Source of the DNA: Halobellus captivus
GTDB lineage: Archaea > Halobacteriota > Halobacteria > Halobacteriales > Haloferacaceae
Reading direction: 5' to 3'
DNA length: 64,000 nucleotides
Assembly (NCBI RefSeq): GCF_003697845.1
Contig: NZ_RDQE01000004.1
Coordinates: forward strand, 215,444-279,443
Part shown: in pieces, positions 1-9,075 of the stretch
Layout of the letters: each line of letters opens with the position of its first letter
Position numbering within the stretch: position 1 is the stretch's first letter
Translations under genes and position numbers: made by a program
Notes under the pieces: generated by a model
Database searches by the model: none
What the model was told of the DNA's origin: nothing
What the model saw: only the letters and a program-made list of their open reading frames with translations

Positions 1-1609
1 TTACCAGCCGCGCGTCCGGGAACGACTCCCGGAGCCCGTCCGCGATCCGGCGAACGTCGGTGCCGTCAGGGAGGTCCGCGACGACCCGGAGCTCCCCCTC
101 GGTCGCGATCGCGTCGTCGACCGCCGCGCCGCGTTCGGTCAACGCCCGGACGAACGACCCGCCGGTCACCCGGACCGACACGGAACACCCGTCCTCGCGG
201 GTCTCGATCACCCGTATCTCCGACGCGCCCGTCGTTCCCTCGACCGCGTCGGCGACCGCCCGGGTACCGGCTCTCGTCACGTGGAGATACCACCGGGAGG
301 CCGCCTCCGAGACCGCGACCGTCGACTCGAGCTCGATCCGGCAGTCGAGCGTGGCGCTCGTCGACGCGAGGAACGCTGCCGACGACGACGTGCGGAACTC
401 GACTTCCGTGACCGCGTCCGAGTGGAGCAGTTCCCGCCACCGCCCGGCCGCGACCGCCCAGCCGAGACAGCGTCCGAGCGCCCCGACCGTCCGTCGTTCC
501 GCCGGCGTCACCGGCGCGCCGGCTGCGAGGAGACACAGCGTTCCGTAGGCGGTCCCGCGATACGCGATCGGGGCCGCGATCCAGGCCGCTTCGTCTCCCT
601 CCGTATCCCCCTCCTCGTCGACGACCGGCTCGACGGCATCGGCGGTCGTCCCCTCCCGATCCGCGATCGTCGCGTTCCACGGCGGATCCGAGCCGTCCGT
701 CTCGGCCGGCACGGTCACCGCCGCCGGAACCGAGCTCGACTCCACGTCCCCGGCAGCCGCGAGGAAGTCGTCGCTCCGTCCTCCCGTCGATCGGCCGCGG
801 ACGACGCACGCCCCCCGCCAGCGTTCCCCGTCGGTCACCCGCTCGACGACCGCCTCGAACGACGCCTCTCCGCCGGGAGCGTCCACGATCGTCTCGAATG
901 CGGCGAGGAGCGGGGATTCCCCGCTGAATCCGGATCGATCGGCGCGCGACCCTTCGTCGCCGTCGATCCGAGCGCTCCCATCGATCCGGTCGGCCCCGGA
1001 AACTCGATCGCCCCCGGCGACCGCCGCGGCGATCGCCTCCCCGTCGAGCGGGTCCAGGTGGGGATCCAACGCGTCCATCGTCCTCCACCCGCCCGCCTCG
1101 CGGACCACGTGCGGGTCGACCCCCCGGTCGACGAGCAGCCGTCGGGCGAAGACGCGCCGCAGATCCCGGGGCGTGACCGACGCCAGGGACGGGTCGTTCC
1201 GACGCTCGCCGGCCCGCTCGGCGGTCTCGCGTACCAGCATCTGGACGCGGCGCGCGGAGACGTCCACGAACGGCTCGCCGGGGTCGAGTCCCTCGCTTTC
1301 GGCGTACCGTCGAAGCGCCGCGGAAAGGGACGCCGGGATCACGGTCTCGCGGTCGATCCGTCCGTCGTGCGGGTCGCTTCCGGGTTCGTCGTCTCCGGCC
1401 GTGCCGCCCGAACCCTCCGCCGCCGGGACCGCGAGCAGGAAGGTTCCCGGAACGGACTCGGATTCTCGCCGGTCTCGAGGCCTAACACGCGTTACCTCGG
1501 CGGTCCGGAGGCCGGCCTCCCCCGCGAGCCGAACGACGATAGCCGCCCGATGCGTCTCCGCCGCCGTCACCAGCGCGTCGTACGCCTCGGAGGGGATCGG
1601 GTCGGCCAT
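1..1609 (-). CDS. Bat-family transcriptional regulator with recombinase-like N-terminus (3' end beyond window)
   Basis: Starts at the ATG at 1609 and stays open for 536 codons to the left edge, so the C-terminus, where Bat proteins carry a helix-turn-helix, is not seen. Residues 1-195 resemble the catalytic domain of a tyrosine recombinase: GLRTAE (Arg35) and TPRDLRRVFA (145-154). The His of the HxxR box is Arg148, the second His is Trp175, and no Tyr nucleophile follows in GGWRTMDALDPHL. Residues about 230-385 look like a GAF sensor domain and 390-536 like the bacterio-opsin-activator-associated domain. Inference: a DNA-binding regulator, not a recombinase. It is transcribed away from the acs gene. 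Confidence 0.75.
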   Translation of the reverse strand, partial: MADPIPSEAYDALVTAAETHRAAIVVRLAGEAGLRTAEVTRVRPRDRRESESVPGTFLLAVPAAEGSGGTAGDDEPGSDPHDGRIDRETVIPASLSAALRRYAESEGLDPGEPFVDVSARRVQMLVRETAERAGERRNDPSLASVTPRDLRRVFARRLLVDRGVDPHVVREAGGWRTMDALDPHLDPLDGEAIAAAVAGGDRVSGADRIDGSARIDGDEGSRADRSGFSGESPLLAAFETIVDAPGGEASFEAVVERVTDGERWRGACVVRGRSTGGRSDDFLAAAGDVESSSVPAAVTVPAETDGSDPPWNATIADREGTTADAVEPVVDEEGDTEGDEAAWIAAPIAYRGTAYGTLCLLAAGAPVTPAERRTVGALGRCLGWAVAAGRWRELLHSDAVTEVEFRTSSSAAFLASTSATLDCRIELESTVAVSEAASRWYLHVTRAGTRAVADAVEGTTGASEIRVIETREDGCSVSVRVTGGSFVRALTERGAAVDDAIATEGELRVVADLPDGTDVRRIADGLRESFPDARLV

Positions 1610-1765
1610 CCGTTTCGTATATCCCTAAGTTCCCGAAACTAGGTTCTTGCGGTAACCGGTCGGTTCGTGGCCGATGAACGTGGATCCGACGCCGCTTCGA
1701 TCGGTGTTCCCCAGGAAGGGGTGACGCTTCTGCGTCTCGTTTCGGCTTTCACGATATGCGCGAAA

Positions 1766-3727
1766 TCACTCCTCGTCGCGGACGGTGGACTCGATCTCGC
1801 CGACGACCTCGGGGTTCCGCAGCGCGCTCACGTCCCCGAACTCCTCGCCGCGGGCGATGTCCTCCAGCAGTCGACGCATGATCTTGCCGGACCGGGTCTT
1901 CGGGAGCTCGGGGGTGAAGACGATCCGGTCGGGCCGGGCGACCTCGGCGACGATGCCGGCGACCTCCGCCGTGATCGCCTCCCGGAGGGCGGCGTCGGGG
2001 TCCACGTCGCCTCGGGTCGTCACGTACGCCACGACGCCTCCGTCGTCGTCGCCGACGACCGCCGCCTCGGTGACGCCGTCGACGGCGACGATAGCCGACT
2101 CCAGTTCGGCGGTGTTGAAGCGATGGGCCCGGACGTTGATCACGTCGTCGACGCGACCCAGGATCGTCACGTAGCCGTCCTCGTCGACGGTCGCGCCGTC
2201 GCCGGTGCGGTAGCGCCACCCGTCCTCGCTTTCGACCCAGTACTCCCGCCGGTACCGCTCGTCGCCCTCGCGCAGTCCGCGGAGCATGCCGGGCCACGGC
2301 GACGCGAGCGTCAGATAGCCGGTCTCGCCCGGCTCGACGGGGTCGCCGTCGCGGTCGACGACGCGGGCGTCGATCCCCGGCAGCGGCGGGCCGACCCTCC
2401 CGGGCTTCATCGGCGTGACGCCCGGCAGCGTCGCCAGCGTGATCGCGCCGGTCTCCGTCTGCCACCAGGTGTCGACGACGGGGACGTCGCCCCCGCCGAC
2501 GTGCTCGCGGTACCACCGCCACGCCTTCGGCGTGATCGACTCGCCGACGGTTCCGAGCAGCCGGATCGATGAGAGGTCGTGTGCTTCCGGGTACTCCACC
2601 CCCCACTTCATGAACGAGCGGATCGCGGTGGGAGAGGTGTAGAAGACGCTGACCGCGTTGCGTTCGATCAGGTCCCACACGCGGTCGCGGTCGGGGTAGT
2701 CGGGCGATCCCTCGTAGAGCACCGTCGTCGTCCCGACCGAGAGCGGGCCGTACACCCCGTAGGAGTGGCCGGTGATCCAGCCGATGTCGGCGGCACACCA
2801 GTAGGTGTCGTCCGGTCGGACGTCCAGGACGTTCCGGGTCGTCCACGTCACGTGCGAGAGATAGCCGCCCGTGGCGTGCTCGACACCCTTCGGTCGCCCG
2901 GTGGTTCCCGAGGTGTACATCACGAAGAGCAGGTCGGTCGCGTCGCGGGCGACCGGCTCCACCGTCTCGCCCTCGTGTTCTCCGATCAGCGTCCCGTAGT
3001 CGTGTTCGTTCTCGCCGAGGGGAATCTCGAACTCGTCGCCGAGGCGGTCAACGACGACCGTCGCCGCGAGGTCGGCGTCGGCCCGGAGTCGGGCGTTGTC
3101 CGCGCGGGACTTCTGGTTGAACGCGTCCTCCCGCCGGTAGTAGCCGTCACAGGTGATCAGGTATCCGGAGTCGGCCGAGTTCATCCGCGTCGCGAGCGCC
3201 TCGGCCGAGAGTCCGGCGAAGACGACGTTGTGGGGCGCGCCGATTCGCGCGCACGCGAGCATGACGATCGACAGCTCCGGGATCATCGGAAGGTAGAGGG
3301 TGACCACGTCGTCCTCGCCGACGCCCAACTCCCGGAGCCCCGCGGCGGCGGCGTTCACCTCGCGATGGAGGTCCGCGTAGGTGTACGACCGGCGCTCGCC
3401 GCGCTTGCCGAACCAGCGGATCGCCAGCTGGTTGCGCCGCTCCGCGAGGTGGCGGTCGAGACAGTTGACCGAGGCGTTGAGCCGGCCGTCGGGGAACCAC
3501 TCGTAGAAGGGGGGATCGCCGTCGTCGAGCACCGTCTCGGGGTAGCGGTCCCACTCCAGCAGGTCGGCGGCCGCCCGCCACGCGTCGGGCCAGTCGGCCG
3601 CGAACGAGTCGTACACGTCGGCGTCGGCGACGGCGGCCGATTCACGGAACGCCTCCGGCGGATCGATCGTCTCCCCGCCGCCGGACGGCTCCCCCGCGTG
3701 CCGGCCGTCGGCCCCGGCGTCGTCCAT
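1766..3727 (-). CDS. acs: Acetyl-CoA synthetase (AMP-forming)
   Basis: 653 residues, the usual length for AMP-forming acetate-CoA ligase, which converts acetate, ATP and CoA to acetyl-CoA, AMP and PPi in the cytoplasm. The order of motifs is canonical: N-terminal cap, P-loop-like YTSGTTGRPKG, the substrate-pocket region VVDTWWQTETG, the hinge after YRTGDGA, and the C-terminal catalytic-lysine motif LPKTRSGKIMRR. The Trp pair in DTWWQTE is typical of enzymes that prefer acetate. It stands alone between two unrelated genes. A second family member lies at 53045-55126 but is clearly different in sequence. Propionate could be a side substrate. Confidence 0.93.
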   Translation of the reverse strand: MDDAGADGRHAGEPSGGGETIDPPEAFRESAAVADADVYDSFAADWPDAWRAAADLLEWDRYPETVLDDGDPPFYEWFPDGRLNASVNCLDRHLAERRNQLAIRWFGKRGERRSYTYADLHREVNAAAAGLRELGVGEDDVVTLYLPMIPELSIVMLACARIGAPHNVVFAGLSAEALATRMNSADSGYLITCDGYYRREDAFNQKSRADNARLRADADLAATVVVDRLGDEFEIPLGENEHDYGTLIGEHEGETVEPVARDATDLLFVMYTSGTTGRPKGVEHATGGYLSHVTWTTRNVLDVRPDDTYWCAADIGWITGHSYGVYGPLSVGTTTVLYEGSPDYPDRDRVWDLIERNAVSVFYTSPTAIRSFMKWGVEYPEAHDLSSIRLLGTVGESITPKAWRWYREHVGGGDVPVVDTWWQTETGAITLATLPGVTPMKPGRVGPPLPGIDARVVDRDGDPVEPGETGYLTLASPWPGMLRGLREGDERYRREYWVESEDGWRYRTGDGATVDEDGYVTILGRVDDVINVRAHRFNTAELESAIVAVDGVTEAAVVGDDDGGVVAYVTTRGDVDPDAALREAITAEVAGIVAEVARPDRIVFTPELPKTRSGKIMRRLLEDIARGEEFGDVSALRNPEVVGEIESTVRDEE

Positions 3728-3938
3728 ACGGGTACTCCAGACCGGAGGACCGTATACTTTGTCCGCCCTTCCCCGTCCGCCTCCTCCTCCGGGTCGAGAC
3801 CTCCTTTCCCCACCTACCGCACTGGACCGGCCCCTCCTCTCCCCCGTCCACGCCCGTCGTCGAACCCGAGCCGATCGTGTGGCTCCGGTGCTTTCGTACC
3901 CAACATTTATTGCCGCTAGTTTCGCATGTTAACACATT

Positions 3939-4244
3939 ATGAAACGGAGCGGCAGGTACGTCGTCGTCAGGGTACGGAACGACCACGACGCGATGACGGT
4001 CCGGGATCCCTCCCGGAACAGCACGTTTCACGTGGTCGAATGCGATGGCGAGGAGCTCGAGGACTTGCTCGACGAGGTCGACCTCGGGGACGTCGTCAGT
4101 CTCGACCTCCGCCGGGTCGGGCGTCGCGGGAACGCCTGGTGTGCAGTGGACGCGAGCCCCGCGAGCGACGCGACGCCGGTCGTCGGCGAGGAGGAGAAGC
4201 CGCTCTCCGAGGGCGAGGAGGCGGACCCGGTCGTCGGCTGTTGA
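3939..4244 (+). CDS. Small acidic haloarchaeal protein of unknown function
   Basis: 101 residues, no membrane segment, no Cys pair and no motif I recognise. The first 65 residues have alternating hydrophobic and charged residues that would suit a small beta-barrel (YVVVRVRN, VVSLDLRRVG); the last 25 are acidic and low in complexity. The ATG at 3939 is supported by a TATA-like CATTTATTG at 3904-3911, about 28-30 nt upstream, as expected for a leaderless transcript. It stands divergent from acs. No function can be assigned. Confidence 0.7.
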   Translation: MKRSGRYVVVRVRNDHDAMTVRDPSRNSTFHVVECDGEELEDLLDEVDLGDVVSLDLRRVGRRGNAWCAVDASPASDATPVVGEEEKPLSEGEEADPVVGC

Positions 4245-4360
4245 GGGGACGGCTGCCGCAGCGGGCGACGAGGTCGATACGGTCACGACCGCACCCCGCA
4301 ATCGTCCGCCGTGACTACAGGCCGCTATCATCCGCTGCGACCGCACGTCCGTCCCGCCGA

Positions 4361-4825
4361 CTACAACCCCTCGACCCGCCGGAGCGTCGTCCGGACTTCC
4401 CCGGGGGTCGCGTACGGGCCCCCCTCCACGCGGTGGTCCGGGAGGACGATCGGGAGCGGGTTCTCGCGGAGCGCCCGCGTCACCAGCTCGAGGTCCTCGG
4501 CGTCGTTGTCGTCGAGTCCGGCCAGTCGCGTGAGCCGACTCACGGACGAGGACTCCCCGACGGGGAGCTCGCGGAGCGCCTCGAGCACCCGTCGCTCGTC
4601 GGTCGGGACGGTGAGCCCGATCTCGACGTCGTCGAACCGCTCGTCGCCCGCCGCGAGGTGGTCGCCGATCCGGTCGAGAACCGGGTGATCGTCCTCGGCG
4701 TCCTCGGGGACCCGATCGGGGAACGACACCGCGATCAGCTTCCCGCCGGCGAAGCCCGCCTCGACCGCTCGCCCGATCGCGTCGTACTCGCGCGCGAAAA
4801 CCCCGGAGGTACCGGTCGTGGACAT
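4361..4825 (-). CDS. MGMT-like (alkyltransferase-like) DNA repair protein without active-site Cys
   Basis: 154 residues. The C-terminal half follows the O6-alkylguanine-DNA alkyltransferase fold: LPVGESSSVSRLTRLAG (helix-turn-helix region), RALRENPLPIVLP (residues 117-129), then PDHRVEGG. In methyltransferases the last motif is PCHR with a reactive Cys; here it is Asp130, so the protein cannot accept an alkyl group by the usual chemistry. The Asn-Pro and His-Arg around it are kept. By analogy with bacterial and yeast ATL proteins it may recognise alkylated bases and recruit nucleotide excision repair; that is inference. The start at the ATG at 4825 gives a normal N-terminus; it is divergent from trpC. 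Confidence 0.82.
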   Translation of the reverse strand: MSTTGTSGVFAREYDAIGRAVEAGFAGGKLIAVSFPDRVPEDAEDDHPVLDRIGDHLAAGDERFDDVEIGLTVPTDERRVLEALRELPVGESSSVSRLTRLAGLDDNDAEDLELVTRALRENPLPIVLPDHRVEGGPYATPGEVRTTLRRVEGL

Positions 4826-4889
4826 ACGTCCCGGTGTGCGCCCGCGACGGTTAAACCGACCGAGGCGCTTCGTCGTCGGGAACCCGTCC

Positions 4890-4937
4890 CCGCAAGTCTT
4901 ATGTACAGATACGTTCATTAGTGTACAGTAATGAACG
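4890..4937 (+). promoter_or_regulatory. trp operon promoter with inverted repeat over the start codon
   Basis: A TATA-like CTTATG lies at about 4898-4903. A perfect inverted repeat, CGTTCATTA at 4912-4920 and TAATGAACG at 4929-4937, has 9-base arms and an 8-base spacer, and its right arm contains the ATG of trpC (4931). Two TGTACA hexamers (4902-4907, 4922-4927) lie exactly 20 bases apart, about two helical turns. With a leaderless start near 4925-4931 the repeat would cover the transcription start, an ideal place for a repressor. Which protein binds is unknown. Confidence 0.6.
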
Positions 4938-5809
4938 ATACGGCGGAGTTGGATCCGGCGGTACGGTCGATCCTGGCTGCGGCCCGCGATCGAGCGGGTG
5001 CGGGCGGACGGGACGACGAAGCGAACGGGCGAGACGACGGGACGGATGGGCGAGACGACGAGGTGGCCGGAGGGGCCGGGAGGGACCGCGTCGCCGCCGA
5101 TCCGCGTGACCTCCGCGCGGCCTTCGAGCGCTCGGAGGCCGACGGTCGCGTTCCCGTGATCGCCGAGGTCAAGCCGACGAGTCCGACCACGGAGGGAACC
5201 CGGAAGGACGACCCGGTCGAGCTGGCCGAATCGATGGTCGCCGGCGGCGCGGCCGCGTTGAGCGTGCTCACCGAGCCGGAGCACTTCGGCGGGAGCACGG
5301 AGACGCTCGAGCGCATTCGCGAGGCGGTCGACGTGCCGGTCCTCCGGAAGGACTTCCTCGTGGCGGAGTCCCAGCTTGACGACGTCGAGAGCGACGTGGT
5401 GCTGCTCATCGCCCGGTTCGTCGGCGACGACCTCCCCGAACTGCTCGCGGCCGCCCGCGACCGCGGCTTCCAGGTCCTCGTGGAGGTCCACGACCGGGAG
5501 GAGCTCGCCGCCGCCGTCGACGCGGGCGCGACGACCATCGGCGTGAACAACCGCGACCTCGCGAGGCTGGACGTCGACCTCGGGACCTTCGAGTCGGTCG
5601 CGCCGGAGGTCCCCGATGACGCCACGCTGATCGCCGAAAGCGGGATCGCGACGCCAGCGGACGCGCGCCGGATGCGGGCGGCGGGCGCGGACGCGCTGCT
5701 CGTCGGGAGCGCGATCATGGACGGCGACGTCGAGGCGAACACGCTGGCGCTGACCCGGGCGGAAACCGACACCCACTCCACTGACGACGCCCCGGGGACA
5801 CGTACATGA
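4931..5809 (+). CDS. trpC: Indole-3-glycerol-phosphate synthase
   Basis: 292 residues. Converts 1-(2-carboxyphenylamino)-1-deoxyribulose 5-phosphate to indole-3-glycerol phosphate, the fourth step of tryptophan synthesis. The TIM-barrel motifs are all present: the catalytic Lys in [10 protein letters not shown], Lys in LRKDFLV, Glu in [10 protein letters not shown], Asn in GVNNRDL, and the phosphate-binding AESGIATP and LVGSAIM. Between the N-terminal helix and the barrel is a low-complexity acidic insertion (about residues 22-50) made of GRDD-type repeats; it is unlikely to be catalytic. The stop overlaps trpB by 4 bases (ATGA), so translation is probably coupled. Confidence 0.96.
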   Translation: MNDTAELDPAVRSILAAARDRAGAGGRDDEANGRDDGTDGRDDEVAGGAGRDRVAADPRDLRAAFERSEADGRVPVIAEVKPTSPTTEGTRKDDPVELAESMVAGGAAALSVLTEPEHFGGSTETLERIREAVDVPVLRKDFLVAESQLDDVESDVVLLIARFVGDDLPELLAAARDRGFQVLVEVHDREELAAAVDAGATTIGVNNRDLARLDVDLGTFESVAPEVPDDATLIAESGIATPADARRMRAAGADALLVGSAIMDGDVEANTLALTRAETDTHSTDDAPGTRT

Positions 5810-7110
5810 GCGAGACCGAACCCACGACGACCGACGCGGCCGAGCTCTCGCGTCGCCCCGGCCGACGGCGCGGCCGCGACGACGGGAAGTTCGGCCGCTA
5901 CGGCGGCCAGTACGTCCCCGAGGCGCTGATGCCCGCCATCGAGGAGTTGACCGACGCCTACGAGCGCTACGTCCTGGAGAACGAGGACGGCTTCATGGAC
6001 GAGTTCCGCGAGCGACTCGCCGACTTCGGCGGCCGGCCGACGCCGCTCCAGCGCGCCGAGCGGCTCTCCGAGCGTTACGACCGGGAGGTGTACCTCAAAC
6101 GCGAGGACCTCCTTCACGGCGGCGCACACAAGCTGAACAACGCCCTCGGCCAGGTGCTGCTCGCGAAGTACATGGGCAAGGAGCGGATCGTCGCGGAGAC
6201 GGGCGCGGGCCAGCACGGCACCGCGACCGCGATGGCCGCGGCCCACCTCGACGTGCCCTGTGAGATCTACATGGGCGAGCGCGACATCAACCGCCAGCGC
6301 CCCAACGTCTTCCGGATGAAGCTCAACGGCGCGGAGGTGAACCCGGTCACCGCGGGCCGCGGAACGCTCAAGGAGGCCATCTCCGAGACGATGCGCGACT
6401 GGGCGACCACCGTCGAGAACACCCACTACGTGATCGGGTCGGTCGTCGGCCCGCACCCCTTCCCGGTGATGGTCCGGGACTTCCAGGCGGTCATCTCCGA
6501 GGAGGCGCGCGCGCAGTCGATCGAGAAGACGGGCGACCTCCCGACCGACGTGGTCGCCTGCGCCGGCGGCGGCTCCAACACGATGGGGTCGTTCGCGGCG
6601 TTCGTCGACGACGAATCCGTCGCGCTCCACGCGATCGAGGCGGGCGGCTCCACGCTTGAGGTCGACGAGGAGGCGGGCGTCGCGCCCAACTCCGCGTCGC
6701 TCTTCGCCGGCGAGGAGGGCGTGCTCCACGGCGCGCGCACCAAGCTGCTCCAGGACTCCGACGGCCAGATCATGGAGAGCCACTCGGTCTCCTCCGGGCT
6801 CGACTACGCCGGCGTCGGCCCCGAACTCGCGTACCTCGTCGACGAGGGGCGGGTCACGCCGGTCGCGGTCGACGACGACGACGCCCTCGAGGGCTTTCAC
6901 CGCCTCTCGAACACCGAGGGGATCATCCCCGCGCTGGAGACTGCCCACGCGTTCGGCTACCTCGAGGAGCACGCCGCCGACCTCGGCGAGCGCGTGGTCG
7001 TGACCGTCTCCGGCCGCGGCGACAAGGACCTCGACGCCGCCATCGAGGAGACCGACAAGCGAGACGTCGCGGGTGCACCCGACATGTCGATGTTCACGGG
7101 GGGGATCTGA
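5806..7110 (+). CDS. trpB: Tryptophan synthase beta chain
   Basis: 434 residues. Condenses indole with L-serine using pyridoxal phosphate. The PLP lysine is in [13 protein letters not shown] (about residue 108), the phosphate-binding glycine loop is [10 protein letters not shown], and the catalytic Glu lies in [12 protein letters not shown]. This is the TrpB1 type that pairs with TrpA, in keeping with the trpA gene directly downstream (1-base gap between the stop and the trpA start). The first 25 residues before [10 protein letters not shown] are a poorly conserved polar extension. Confidence 0.97.
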   Translation: MSETEPTTTDAAELSRRPGRRRGRDDGKFGRYGGQYVPEALMPAIEELTDAYERYVLENEDGFMDEFRERLADFGGRPTPLQRAERLSERYDREVYLKREDLLHGGAHKLNNALGQVLLAKYMGKERIVAETGAGQHGTATAMAAAHLDVPCEIYMGERDINRQRPNVFRMKLNGAEVNPVTAGRGTLKEAISETMRDWATTVENTHYVIGSVVGPHPFPVMVRDFQAVISEEARAQSIEKTGDLPTDVVACAGGGSNTMGSFAAFVDDESVALHAIEAGGSTLEVDEEAGVAPNSASLFAGEEGVLHGARTKLLQDSDGQIMESHSVSSGLDYAGVGPELAYLVDEGRVTPVAVDDDDALEGFHRLSNTEGIIPALETAHAFGYLEEHAADLGERVVVTVSGRGDKDLDAAIEETDKRDVAGAPDMSMFTGGI

Positions 7111-7111
7111 G

Positions 7112-7966
7112 ATGCCCGCGACCGGCAACAGCGAGGCGCTCGCGGCGGCGTTCGCGGACGGTCCCGCCTACGTCCCGTACCTCGCGGTCGGCGACCCTGA
7201 CTACGACGCCTCGCTCGAGTACGTCGAGGCGCTCGACCGCGGCGGGGCCGACGTCATCGAACTGGGACTCCCCTTCTCCGAGCCGATCGCCGAGGGACCG
7301 ACGATCCAGGGCGCGGTCGTGCGCTCGCTCGAGGGCGGAATGACGCCAGACCGCTTCTTCGCGTTCGTCGAGGACCTCGACGTCGAGGCGCCGCTCGTGT
7401 GTATGACGTACTACAACCTGATCTACCAGTATGGGGACGGCGACGGCCCCCGAGACTTCGTCGAGAAGGCCGCCGAGGTCGGCTTGGAGGGGTTCGTCGT
7501 CCCCGACCTCCCGGCCGAGGAGGCCGACCCGCTGCGGGAGGCCTGCGACGAGTTCGGGCTCGATCTCGTGTTCATCGTCGCACCGACGACCACGGGCGAC
7601 CGGCTCGAGCGCATCATGAGCCGGGTCTCGGGGTACGTCTACGTCCAGGCGCGCCTCGGGACGACCGGCGCGAAGAGCGACGTGGCCGACAGCACGACCG
7701 AGAGCCTCGACCGCCTCCGCGAGTACGACGTGCCGAAGGCGGTCGGGTTCGGGATCTCCACGGGCGAGCACGCCGAACGGATCGTCGCGGGGGGTGCGGA
7801 CGGGATCATCGTCGGCTCGGCGCTCGTCGACATCGTCGCCGAGGGCGTCGAAGCGGACCTGTCGACGGAGGCGGTCGCCGACCGGCTCGAGTCGCTCTCG
7901 CGGGAGCTGAAGGCGGGTGCCGAGCGCGGCTACGCGGCGCGGACGGAGGCCGCGGAGTCGCGCTGA
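7112..7966 (+). CDS. trpA: Tryptophan synthase alpha chain
   Basis: 284 residues. Cleaves indole-3-glycerol phosphate and passes indole to TrpB. I place the start at the ATG at 7112, directly after the trpB stop, rather than at an upstream in-frame codon inside trpB. The catalytic Glu of the family is Glu50 in [11 protein letters not shown]. The second catalytic acid, Asp60 in enterobacterial TrpA (ADGP), is Glu61 here (AEGP), and the neighbouring Asp56 is Glu57. The phosphate-binding GFGIS and IVGSALV loops are intact, so activity is still likely. Last gene of the trpCBA unit. Confidence 0.96.
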   Translation: MPATGNSEALAAAFADGPAYVPYLAVGDPDYDASLEYVEALDRGGADVIELGLPFSEPIAEGPTIQGAVVRSLEGGMTPDRFFAFVEDLDVEAPLVCMTYYNLIYQYGDGDGPRDFVEKAAEVGLEGFVVPDLPAEEADPLREACDEFGLDLVFIVAPTTTGDRLERIMSRVSGYVYVQARLGTTGAKSDVADSTTESLDRLREYDVPKAVGFGISTGEHAERIVAGGADGIIVGSALVDIVAEGVEADLSTEAVADRLESLSRELKAGAERGYAARTEAAESR

Positions 7967-8123
7967 TCCGCGGCGGCGGAGCCGCGTCGGACCGTGGTGG
8001 GGTGATCCCTTCGACCCGCACCGCATGACTGCGAGGGTCCGGGATGCGGATCCAAGCCAATACGTCCCGGAACGAAACCGACTTACCTCCCTTTGACACA
8101 GGGTCACATAAGAGCGATCCACA

Positions 8124-8915
8124 ATGACAGCAGGACTCTCGGCACGACTCGACCGGATCTCCACGAACGATCGATACCTCATCGTCCCGATGGACCACGG
8201 GATCACCATGGGCGCGGTGAAGGGACTCGTCGACATCGAGTCGACGATAGACGGCGTCACTCGGGGTGGCGCGGACGCGGTGCTCACCCAGAAGGGGATC
8301 GCCCCGCGCGTCCACGACAACAAGAACGGCGCGGGATACATCGTTCACGCCAACGCCTCGACGACGATCGGTCCCGACGAGCAGGACAAACGCGTCACCG
8401 CGAGCGCGGAGGCCGCGGTCCGTGCCGGCGCTGACGCGGTCTCGTTCCACATCAACGTCGGGTCCGACTACGAACCCGACCAGATCGAGGAGCTGGCCGA
8501 GCTCTCCGAGGACGCCTCGCGGCTCGGGCTTCCCGTACTCGCGATGGCGTACGCGCGCGGCCCCGGCGTCGACAGCACGGATCCCGAGTCGCTCGGCCAC
8601 GCCGTCCGGCTCGCCGAGGAGCTCGGCGCCGACGTGGTCAAGACCGGCTACTCCGGCGACGGCGACTCCTTCGGACGCGTCACCGAGTCGACCAGGCTCC
8701 CGGTCGTCATCGCCGGCGGCTCGAAGGGAACGGACCGGGAGACCGTCGAGATGGTCCGCGGCGCGATGGACGGCGACGCCGCCGGCGTCTCGATGGGGCG
8801 GTCGATCTTCCAGCACGACGACCCCGCGGGGATCGCGAGCGCGGTGTCCGCGGTCGTCCACGACGACGCCGACGTGGAGTCGGCGCTCGAAGCCGGCGGC
8901 TTCCTCGAGGCCTGA
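8124..8915 (+). CDS. 2-amino-3,7-dideoxy-D-threo-hept-6-ulosonate (ADH) synthase
   Basis: 263 residues, class I aldolase fold. The family makes ADH from aspartate semialdehyde and a methylglyoxal- or fructose-phosphate-derived C3 donor, the first step of the archaeal route to 3-dehydroquinate. The Schiff-base lysine lies in DVVKTGYSGD, MDHGITMG and AGGSKGT are further signature motifs, and MGRSIFQ is the C-terminal phosphate loop. Its place behind trpCBA supports the aromatic pathway rather than glycolytic aldolase; often annotated aroA' or fba2. The expected partner, 3-dehydroquinate synthase II, is not downstream; a halocyanin follows instead. A T-run at 8992-8996 may end the transcript. 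Confidence 0.88.
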   Translation: MTAGLSARLDRISTNDRYLIVPMDHGITMGAVKGLVDIESTIDGVTRGGADAVLTQKGIAPRVHDNKNGAGYIVHANASTTIGPDEQDKRVTASAEAAVRAGADAVSFHINVGSDYEPDQIEELAELSEDASRLGLPVLAMAYARGPGVDSTDPESLGHAVRLAEELGADVVKTGYSGDGDSFGRVTESTRLPVVIAGGSKGTDRETVEMVRGAMDGDAAGVSMGRSIFQHDDPAGIASAVSAVVHDDADVESALEAGGFLEA

Positions 8916-9075
8916 GCGTCCGGACGCGAGCGCCGTCGACGCCACGGGTCGCCCGTCGCTCGCGTTCCGCCGCGTCCTCCCTTTTTCCCCTTCGACCCGA
9001 ACTGTTCGGTCGACCGGCCCATTCCACGGGAACTCTCACGGGGAATATCTCCCCTCGCGATCTACGTGGGTCCGT

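Noticed and set aside
1785..3919. Long open frames on the plus strand over the acs gene
   Set aside because: Very high third-position G+C leaves antisense frames open; they have no motifs, while the minus-strand frame is a complete acetyl-CoA synthetase.
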